Source of the DNA: Microcaldota archaeon
GTDB lineage: Archaea; Micrarchaeota; Micrarchaeia; Micrarchaeales; CABMGC01
NCBI GenBank assembly: GCA_028866975.1
Contig: JAGWHG010000010.1
Location: 1-17,605 of the forward strand
Direction: 5' to 3'
Length of the DNA stretch: 17,605 nucleotides
The translations under genes were made by a program, and so were the position numbers. Shown piece by piece: positions 12,555-17,605 of this stretch; within the stretch, counting starts at the first letter, position 1, and each line of letters begins with the position of its first letter. The notes beneath the pieces are model-generated. The model was not told where the DNA came from. It was given only the letters and a program-made list of their open reading frames with translations, and searched no databases.

Positions 12555-13640
12555 TTGGTTGGTGCTTTTCTGATAAAGCGGGTTTTTCAGGGGTCGGTTG
12601 ACAACGTCCAGGTAATGGATGAGAACGGCGACATAGACCAATCTATCTTTCCTGCCGGCCTAGATGACAACAAGATACTGGAGATGTACAAGAACATGTC
12701 GATGCTTCGCACCTTAGATAGCAAGCTGCTGAGCATGCAAAGGCAGGGCAGGGCTGTTACGTACGCACCTTCGCTGGGCGAAGAAGCGACGCAGATAGGA
12801 AGTGCGATGGCAATGCGTGCAAATGACATATTCGTGCCAAACTTTAGGCAGCACGGCGTCTACCTTGTGAGGGGCATGCCGCTCGATACCCTAATCATTT
12901 ATTGGAGGGGATTCGAAGAGGGCTGCAAGATTCCGGGGGATGTTAAGGGCTTTCCATACATCGTGCCCGTGGCAAGCCAGATGACCCACGCAGCAGGGAT
13001 CGCATTCGCAAAGAAATACAAAAAAGAGGACGCAGCGGTTGTCGCATATGTGGGCGACGGCGGGACATCCGAAGGGGATTTTGCAGAGGCGCTTAATTAC
13101 GCGGGCGTGTTCAAGTCGCCGCTGGTCACGATAATAGAGAACAACCAGTGGGCCATTTCAGTCCCGAGATCAAAGCAGAGCGCTGCAGAAACGCTGGCCC
13201 AAAAAGGCGTTGCAGCAGGGCAAAAGTGCGTGCAAGTGGACGGCAACGACGTCGTCGCAGTTTACAAAGTTGTCAGCGAGGCGATAGCAAACGCAAAGGA
13301 CGGGCCAACGGTGATAGAGTGCGTTACCTACCGAATGAGCATGCACACTACAGCCGACGATCCGACCAAATATCGGGACCAAGCGGAGGTGGACCTCTGG
13401 AGGACAAAGGATCCTGTGGACAGAGTTCGCAAATACCTGAGCAGGAAGGCGCTGTGGAATCCGGATTTCGAGCAGAAGATGAATGATGAGCACCTAAAAA
13501 TAGTCGACGAGGCTGTTGAGAAGGCGGAGGCGTTCAAGCCGGACCCCAAGAGCATGTTCGAGAACGTTTACAGCTATGTGCCAGAGGCGCTGCAAGACGA
13601 GCTCGACGACGCTGTGAAGAATAATTTCTGGCAGGGATGA
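12555..13640 (+). CDS. pdhA: 2-oxoacid (pyruvate-type) dehydrogenase E1 component, alpha subunit
   Basis: A 361-residue ThDP-dependent E1alpha that decarboxylates a 2-oxoacid and, with E1beta, acylates the E2 lipoyl group. The ThDP/Mg motif starts at GDGGTSEGDF (167-176) and ends at IIENNQWAIS (193-202), the normal GDG...NN spacing. The region MQRQGRAVTYAPSLGEEA (61-78) and the loop HTTADDPTKYR (264-274) match two-subunit PDH/branched-chain E1 enzymes of Gram-positive bacteria and Thermoplasma. Pyruvate is the likely substrate, but branched-chain oxoacids or acetoin are not excluded. The start is uncertain. TTG 12555 gives the length used here, whereas ATG 12615 (residue 21) would cut just inside the conserved VQVMDENG segment. 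It is the first gene of the operon; E1beta follows after 4 bp. Confidence 0.92.
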   Translation: MVGAFLIKRVFQGSVDNVQVMDENGDIDQSIFPAGLDDNKILEMYKNMSMLRTLDSKLLSMQRQGRAVTYAPSLGEEATQIGSAMAMRANDIFVPNFRQHGVYLVRGMPLDTLIIYWRGFEEGCKIPGDVKGFPYIVPVASQMTHAAGIAFAKKYKKEDAAVVAYVGDGGTSEGDFAEALNYAGVFKSPLVTIIENNQWAISVPRSKQSAAETLAQKGVAAGQKCVQVDGNDVVAVYKVVSEAIANAKDGPTVIECVTYRMSMHTTADDPTKYRDQAEVDLWRTKDPVDRVRKYLSRKALWNPDFEQKMNDEHLKIVDEAVEKAEAFKPDPKSMFENVYSYVPEALQDELDDAVKNNFWQG

Positions 13641-13644
13641 TTGT

Positions 13645-14610
13645 ATGAAGACAAACATGGTTGGCGCAATAAACAACGCCCTCGATCTGGGCTTGCAGGA
13701 GAATCCCAATGTCGTCCTTCTCGGTGAAGATATCGGAAAGGATGGGGGAGTCTTTAGGGTAACCGACGGTTTGCAGGCAAAGTACGGCGAGAGCAGGGTC
13801 ATGGACACGCCGCTTGCGGAATCGGTAATACTTGGCGCCTCAATAGGCATGGCGATGGAAGGCCTCCATCCGGTGCCTGAGATACAGTTCGCAGGATTCA
13901 TGCTCATGGGATTTGGCCAGCTTGCAAACCACGCGGCGCGATATCGAAGCAGGTCGCGCGGCGCCTTCGAAGTGCCGATGGTTGTGCGCACCCCCATAAG
14001 CGGCGGCGTAAGGACGCTTGAGCACCACTCCGACAGCCCGGAGGCGCTCTACTCGCATCTCGGCGGCTTGATAGTCGTCGTGCCGGCCACCCCATACGAT
14101 GCCAAGGGATTGATGCTAAAGTCGCTGCACATGCGAGACCCGGTGATCTTCCTCGAGCCGACAAAGCTCTATCGGCTGTTCAAGCAGGACATACCTGACG
14201 ATGCATATGAAGTCGAAATAGGAAAGGCAAACCTCGTGAAGAACGGAAGCGACATCAGCATAATAACCTATGGCACTATGCTCGGGGTAGTCAACGAAGT
14301 TGTAGAAAAGAAGGGAATCTCCGCAGATGTGCTCGACTTGCGAACGATAAATCCTCTCGACGAGAGAGCAATCCTAGAGACGACGAAGAAGACGGGCAAG
14401 GTGCTCATAGTCCACGAGGCCCCTCTCGGGTTCGGTCCGGGCGCCGAAATTTCCGCAAGGATTGCAGAGAAGGCGCTTTACGATCTTGACGCGCCTGTGA
14501 TGCGGGTCGCATCAGCCAGCTTCCCCTACCCATTCCCCGGGTACGAGAACTTCTACATACCAAATGCGCTCAAGATATCAAATGCGATAGACAAGCTGCT
14601 GTCGATGTGA
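13645..14610 (+). CDS. pdhB: 2-oxoacid (pyruvate-type) dehydrogenase E1 component, beta subunit
   Basis: A 321-residue E1beta of normal length, forming the alpha2beta2 E1 whose ThDP sites lie at the subunit interface. Conserved segments are LGEDIGKDGGVFRVTDGL (26-43), DTPLAES with Glu59, the residue that activates the ThDP aminopyrimidine, and EIQFAGFM (74-81). The RTPISGGVRTLEHHSDSPEA loop (114-133) carries the active-site His. The C-terminal transketolase-like domain has SIITYGTMLGVV, LDLRTINPLD and VHEAPLGFGPG. The ATG at 13645 has GGGATGAT just upstream, overlapping the pdhA stop. Four bases separate it from pdhA and four from the E2 TTG, so the genes are one transcription unit. Nothing in it appears degenerate. 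Substrate choice cannot be decided by motif alone. Confidence 0.95.
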   Translation: MKTNMVGAINNALDLGLQENPNVVLLGEDIGKDGGVFRVTDGLQAKYGESRVMDTPLAESVILGASIGMAMEGLHPVPEIQFAGFMLMGFGQLANHAARYRSRSRGAFEVPMVVRTPISGGVRTLEHHSDSPEALYSHLGGLIVVVPATPYDAKGLMLKSLHMRDPVIFLEPTKLYRLFKQDIPDDAYEVEIGKANLVKNGSDISIITYGTMLGVVNEVVEKKGISADVLDLRTINPLDERAILETTKKTGKVLIVHEAPLGFGPGAEISARIAEKALYDLDAPVMRVASASFPYPFPGYENFYIPNALKISNAIDKLLSM

Positions 14611-14612
14611 TC
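14607..14612 (+). promoter_or_regulatory. GTGATC ribosome binding site deciding the TTG start of E2
   Basis: GTGATC can pair with the archaeal 16S 3' end (GGTGATC-type complement). It overlaps the pdhB stop codon and lies two bases before the TTG at 14615. No ATG or GTG exists in the E2 frame before the conserved FVDVGEGI segment, so a TTG start is needed. Confidence 0.55.
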
Positions 14613-14614
14613 AA

Positions 14615-15844
14615 TTGAAGGAGATAAGATTCGTAGATGTCGGCGAAGGCATAACCGAGGGTCACCTGCAGAAGTGGCTGGTGCACGATGGCGATTTGGT
14701 AAAGGAGGACCAGCCGCTTTTCCAAATCGAGACCGACAAGGCGGTAGTCAACATGCCCTCACCGATAAATGGAAAGGTCAAGATATTTGCAGGCGAGGGG
14801 ACGATCGTGCATGTTGGCGATCTGATTGCATCTGTCGGCACCGACGAAGAGCTAAAGGGAGCGAAATCTGCTTTGGCTCCACCAATGGTTCAGCAGACGC
14901 AGGCAAAAGCAGCTCCGCAGCAGCCAGCAACCGCACAGAGAGCAAAAGAGATAATCGCGACTCCTGCGGTAAGGAAACTCGCGCGAGAATTAGGGGTAGA
15001 TCTCAATACCGTCGTGGGCACAGGTCCCGGCGGCAAAATACTGGAAAATGACATAAGGGGAACCGGCCACGAAGCGCTCATCACCGCAAAGCCGGTACCA
15101 AAGTATTCCGAATCGCTAGAGCAAAAGCACGCAGAAGAGGTCGAGAGGATCCCGATGTCGATGGTCCGAAAGACCATCGCAAAGAACATGGAGGCGTCGT
15201 GGACGATACCGCGCGCAGTCCACATGGATCGCATCGATGCAACTGCGCTGTGGGGGATAGTGCAGAAGGAGAAGCCAAAGGCAGAGAAGGAATTCGGAAT
15301 CAAGCTCACATTCCTGCCATACATTATCAAGGCGGTCATCGCATCGCTCAAGGACAAGGACAACGAGAGGTTCAATGCAAGCTACGACCACGAAAAATTC
15401 GAGATGATCGTCAAGCGATACTACAACATCGGCCTTGCGGCAGAGACTGCGGACGGGCTCAAGGTAATAGTGGTCAAGGAAGCCGACAAGAAGAGCATAC
15501 TGCAGATTGCCAAGGAGATACGCGAGCTCAGCGACAAGCTGAGAAACAACACGATAACGATAGACGAGATGAAGGACAGCACATTCACAATAACAAACAT
15601 CGGAAGCCTGGGCGGCGGTTATCTTTCCGTGCCAATGATAAACTATCCGGAGGTTGCGATACTTGGGGTGCACATGATACGAGACGAGCCGATGGTCAAG
15701 AACGGCCAGATTGTCATAGGCAAGCAGCTGCCGTTCTCGATCTCCTTCGACCACCGAGTGGTCGACGGCGCCGAAGCAGTTCACTTCGGAAACGATTTGA
15801 TAAAATATCTCGAGGATCCTGACTTCCTCGAAATGCTGGGATAA
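14615..15844 (+). CDS. pdhC: Dihydrolipoamide acyltransferase, E2 component (single lipoyl domain)
   Basis: A 409-residue E2 core protein with three domains in order. A single lipoyl domain (1-80) has the lipoylation site Lys42 in IETDKAVVNMPSP. An Ala/Pro/Gln-rich linker (about 84-112) follows. A peripheral-subunit-binding domain (about 114-149, ATPAVRKLARELGVDL...GPGGKILENDI) docks E1 and/or E3. A second flexible linker leads to the catalytic acyltransferase domain (about 178-409), ending in SFDHRVVDGAEAV with catalytic His380 and Asp384. The protein transfers the acyl group from lipoyl to CoA and forms the oligomeric core. The start is TTG, set by GTGATC and by the conserved N-terminus. 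Two bases separate its stop from the Cys-rich gene at 15847, indicating tight co-expression. The lipoyl dithiol it carries is a known target for thiophilic metals. Confidence 0.95.
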   Translation: MKEIRFVDVGEGITEGHLQKWLVHDGDLVKEDQPLFQIETDKAVVNMPSPINGKVKIFAGEGTIVHVGDLIASVGTDEELKGAKSALAPPMVQQTQAKAAPQQPATAQRAKEIIATPAVRKLARELGVDLNTVVGTGPGGKILENDIRGTGHEALITAKPVPKYSESLEQKHAEEVERIPMSMVRKTIAKNMEASWTIPRAVHMDRIDATALWGIVQKEKPKAEKEFGIKLTFLPYIIKAVIASLKDKDNERFNASYDHEKFEMIVKRYYNIGLAAETADGLKVIVVKEADKKSILQIAKEIRELSDKLRNNTITIDEMKDSTFTITNIGSLGGGYLSVPMINYPEVAILGVHMIRDEPMVKNGQIVIGKQLPFSISFDHRVVDGAEAVHFGNDLIKYLEDPDFLEMLG

Positions 15845-15846
15845 AA

Positions 15847-15996
15847 ATGGCGAACCAAGGAGCGGGCGGCGGCTGCGAATGCGGCGGAAGATGCATGTGC
15901 GGCTGCACCAACAAGTGCGTATGCAAGGAAAACTGCGAATGCGGCTGCACCTGCGCCGAGCGCAAAGCGGCGCGCGGAAAGGCCGAGTGGGAATAG
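15847..15996 (+). CDS. Metallothionein-like 49-residue Cys-rich protein inside the dehydrogenase operon
   Basis: A short frame between E2 and E3 that begins MANQGAGGG and ends RKAARGKAEWE. It encodes 49 residues, 11 of them Cys: positions 10, 12, 16, 18, 20, 24, 26, 30, 32, 34 and 36. All are in CxC runs separated by three residues, with no aromatic residue except one Trp near the end and no His. This is a metallothionein-like layout, predicting a thiolate cluster for Cu(I), Zn(II) or Cd(II). An iron-sulfur role is less likely because the CxxC and CPxC spacings of ferredoxins are absent. It starts two bases after the E2 stop and ends 12 bases before the E3 ATG, so it almost certainly shares their message. 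No signal peptide is visible, so it is cytosolic. I do not recognise a named family; the link to lipoyl protection is inference. Confidence 0.78.
   Translation: MANQGAGGGCECGGRCMCGCTNKCVCKENCECGCTCAERKAARGKAEWE
15874..15957 (+). repeat. Two 42-bp tandem units encoding the Cys-cluster repeats
   Basis: Units 15874-15915 and 15916-15957 encode residues 10-23 and 24-37 of the Cys-rich protein. The five Cys of each unit fall at identical places (offsets 0, 2, 6, 8 and 10 of 14), followed by a shared Thr. Seven of 14 residues and 27 of 42 bases are identical. This suggests an old internal duplication with the metal ligands retained. Confidence 0.65.
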
Positions 15997-16008
15997 ATAG
16001 ATGATACA

Positions 16009-17379
16009 ATGGTTATGGGCTCCCTGCCTGAGCAGGTTGATCTTGCAGTCATAGGCGGAGGTGTCGGTGGATATGTCGCTGCGATAAGGGCGGCGCAACT
16101 GGGACTCAACGTAACGGTGGTTGAAAAAAACAAGATGGGCGGACATTGCCTCAACTACGCATGCATCCCGTCTAAGACCTTCATCAAGATCGCAGACATT
16201 TTTTACGAGGCGCAGCACTCGCAGAAGTTCGGCATAAATGTGCAGGGTGCAAGCATCGACCCCAAGGCGATGCTGAAGTGGAGGATGGACGCCTCATCCA
16301 AGCTCGAAAATGGCGTAACGTCGCTCTGCAAGCTGAACCAAGTTGAGATAGTGAAGGGCACTGCAACGTTCCTTGATTCAAACACGCTGCAGTTGACAAA
16401 CGGCACATCGCTGGACTTCAAGAAAGCGCTGGTTGCAACTGGCTCTGAGCCAACTCCCATGAAGGGATTTGAGTTCGGCGGCAACATAATCGACTACAAG
16501 CAGGCGCTGATGCTAGAGTTCATACCAAAGAGCATGGCGATAATCGGCGCCGGATATGTCGCTGTCGAAATCGGAACCCTGTACGCAAAGCTTGGCACCA
16601 AGGTATCGGTAATCGCAAGGACCGACGTTCTTTCGAGGTTCGATCGGGATGCGGTCGCACTGGTTAAGGCAAGGATGCAGGCGCTGGGAGTTAAGGTGTA
16701 CGCAGGTGCAACCCCAACATCACACGAAGGAGAAAGCGTTACCCTAGGTTCTGGAGAAAAGCTCGATGCGCAGGTAATAGTGGTCGCGATCGGCCTCGGC
16801 CCGTACACAAAAGGCCTGGGGCTTGAGAATACGAAGGTGAAGATGAATGAGAAAGGCTTCGTGCAGGTTGACAATCGGCTCACAACGACCGATTCAAACA
16901 TCCTCGCAGTTGGCGACGTCATAGGCGAGCCGATGCTTGCACACAAGGCGATAAGGCAGGGAGTCGTAGTGGCAGAGGTTGCAGCGGGCAAAAAGTCGGC
17001 TTACGACAACCAGGTTGTGCCCGCAGTTATATTCTCTGACCCCGAAGTCGCGATTGCAGGCACCATTGAAGAAGGCAACGGCATAAATGTCACAAAGTTC
17101 CCCCTAAGCGCGCTCGGCAGGGCCGTTGCGCTAGACACCACAAACGGCTTTGTCAAGATAGCATACGACGAAAACAAGCTTGTAAAAGGGGTAGAGATAG
17201 TATCCGATGAGGCGAGTTCCATGATATCAGAGGCTGCGCTTGCAATAGAGATGGGCGCGACGCTCGAAGACATCGCCGCGACGATACACCCCCACCCAAC
17301 GTACAGCGAAGCTGTGCAGGAAGCGGCAGAGGCGGCGCTAGGGCAGGCAATCCACTTCTTCTATCCGCCGAAGAAGTGA
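16009..17379 (+). CDS. lpdA: Dihydrolipoamide dehydrogenase, E3 component
   Basis: A 456-residue FAD/NAD disulfide oxidoreductase that reoxidises the dihydrolipoyl group of E2 and reduces NAD+. The FAD-binding loop is AVIGGGVGGYVAA (13-25). The redox disulfide is GGHCLNYACIPSK with Cys47 and Cys52, where the usual GGTCLNxGC has His and Ala substitutions. The NAD-binding loop is AIIGAGYVAVE. The second FAD segment is NILAVGDV. The dimer-interface catalytic His-Glu pair is HPHPTYSEAVQEA near the C-terminus. No N-terminal lipoyl domain is fused. The ATG at 16009 follows a GATGAT sequence; an ATG two codons later is also possible. It is the fifth gene of the operon if the Cys-rich frame is counted, and it is followed by the hydrolase after four bases. 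The enzyme may also serve other lipoyl systems such as glycine cleavage. Confidence 0.95.
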   Translation: MVMGSLPEQVDLAVIGGGVGGYVAAIRAAQLGLNVTVVEKNKMGGHCLNYACIPSKTFIKIADIFYEAQHSQKFGINVQGASIDPKAMLKWRMDASSKLENGVTSLCKLNQVEIVKGTATFLDSNTLQLTNGTSLDFKKALVATGSEPTPMKGFEFGGNIIDYKQALMLEFIPKSMAIIGAGYVAVEIGTLYAKLGTKVSVIARTDVLSRFDRDAVALVKARMQALGVKVYAGATPTSHEGESVTLGSGEKLDAQVIVVAIGLGPYTKGLGLENTKVKMNEKGFVQVDNRLTTTDSNILAVGDVIGEPMLAHKAIRQGVVVAEVAAGKKSAYDNQVVPAVIFSDPEVAIAGTIEEGNGINVTKFPLSALGRAVALDTTNGFVKIAYDENKLVKGVEIVSDEASSMISEAALAIEMGATLEDIAATIHPHPTYSEAVQEAAEAALGQAIHFFYPPKK

Positions 17380-17380
17380 T
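17376..17380 (+). promoter_or_regulatory. GTGAT ribosome binding site for the alpha/beta hydrolase
   Basis: GTGAT overlaps the E3 stop codon and lies three bases before the ATG at 17384. The same arrangement is seen before the MFS gene (2033-2037) and near the gatB start (7452-7456). Confidence 0.5.
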
Positions 17381-17383
17381 TTG

Positions 17384-17605
17384 ATGGATTACGACACGGA
17401 TTTCATCGACGGATTCACCGCATCGTCCCTTGGGATGATACATTACAAGAGGCACAAGGCGGACGGCAAGAAGTTTATTTTCCTGCATGGAATCGGCGGC
17501 ACAACAAAAGTCTGGTCACGATTGATGCAGTTCATGCCAGACAATCTCGACATATCTCTTGTAGACCTTCTTGGCCACGGCAAATCGGATGCGCCAGAGG
17601 ACATA
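17384..17605 (+). CDS. Alpha/beta-hydrolase fold protein (3' partial)
   Basis: Only the first 74 residues lie in the window and the frame is open to its end. It starts at ATG 17384, four bases after the E3 stop, with a GTGAT site overlapping that stop, so it belongs to the dehydrogenase operon. The visible part fits the N-terminal strands of an alpha/beta hydrolase: KKFIFLHGIGGTTKVW carries the HG oxyanion-hole motif, and ISLVDLLGHGKSDAPED is the following strand with the typical GHG.S turn. The nucleophile elbow and catalytic His lie beyond the edge. Possible roles are a thioesterase, esterase or C-C hydrolase. In acetoin dehydrogenase systems the E2 subunit (AcoC) carries an alpha/beta-hydrolase domain, so a similar partner encoded as a separate gene is worth considering. 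The substrate cannot be told. Confidence 0.8.
   Translation, partial: MDYDTDFIDGFTASSLGMIHYKRHKADGKKFIFLHGIGGTTKVWSRLMQFMPDNLDISLVDLLGHGKSDAPEDI

Noticed and set aside
15847..15996. Reading the Cys-rich frame as a ferredoxin or zinc-ribbon
   Set aside because: Ferredoxins need CxxCxxC with a distant CP, and zinc ribbons use CxxC pairs; this protein has only CxC runs with three-residue spacers, which fits a metallothionein-like cluster better.
15116..16009. Long open frame (297 codons) on the minus strand opposite E2 and the Cys-rich gene
   Set aside because: It has no recognisable protein features, its composition is rich in Arg, Cys and His as expected for the antisense of GC-rich coding DNA, and E2 on the plus strand has full family motifs.

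Overview
The window reads as chromosomal DNA of an archaeon. Several intergenic gaps carry archaeal TATA-like boxes about 25-38 bp from start codons. Ribosome binding sites are of the GTGAT/GAGTGA type. Archaeal-style gene families are present: a ribbon-helix-helix/PIN toxin-antitoxin pair, a two-domain Sua5 and an orphan PIN-like protein. Two features are unusual for an archaeon: an aerobic-type pyruvate/2-oxoacid dehydrogenase complex in place of a ferredoxin oxidoreductase, and a bacterial-type AspRS joined to gatCAB. This would fit a DPANN/Micrarchaeota-like or Thermoplasmata-like genome with bacterial acquisitions, but the lineage is an inference that I could not test.

Layout. (1) 1-608: a VapBC-type toxin-antitoxin pair, with the antitoxin cut by the window edge. 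(2) 620-2595: a 14-helix-type MFS exporter and a PadR-family repressor form an operon on the minus strand. A small Cys- and coiled-coil-containing protein is divergent from them, and the gap between holds a large inverted repeat around an AT-rich core. (3) 2600-4356: tsaC/sua5 and a HAD-family hydrolase are divergent from a single palindromic TATA element that is equidistant from both starts. (4) 4357-9024: a minus-strand gatC-gatA-gatB-aspS operon, apparently the indirect Asn-tRNA(Asn) pathway. (5) 9127-9895: a PIN-like protein and a parvulin-type prolyl isomerase. (6) 9902-12492, minus strand: a sugar-nucleotidyltransferase overlapping malic enzyme, then a purine-type phosphoribosyltransferase. 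(7) 12555-17605, plus strand: the E1alpha, E1beta, E2 and E3 genes of a 2-oxoacid dehydrogenase complex, followed by the start of an alpha/beta hydrolase.

The most interesting item is a 49-residue gene at 15847-15996, squeezed between E2 and E3. It has 11 cysteines arranged almost entirely as CxC in two 14-residue tandem units, which is a metallothionein-like layout. The lipoyl dithiol of E2 is a well-known target of thiophilic metals such as Cu(I) and of arsenite. A metal-binding peptide co-transcribed with the complex therefore suggests a metal-protection or metal-buffering partner of the lipoyl machinery; this is inference.

Metabolically, malic enzyme (malate to pyruvate) and the dehydrogenase complex (pyruvate to acetyl-CoA) lie close together on opposite strands and could work in sequence. 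Genes are tightly packed: the longest gap is about 100 bases, so there are no long empty stretches. I saw no tRNA, rRNA, CRISPR array or insertion sequence.
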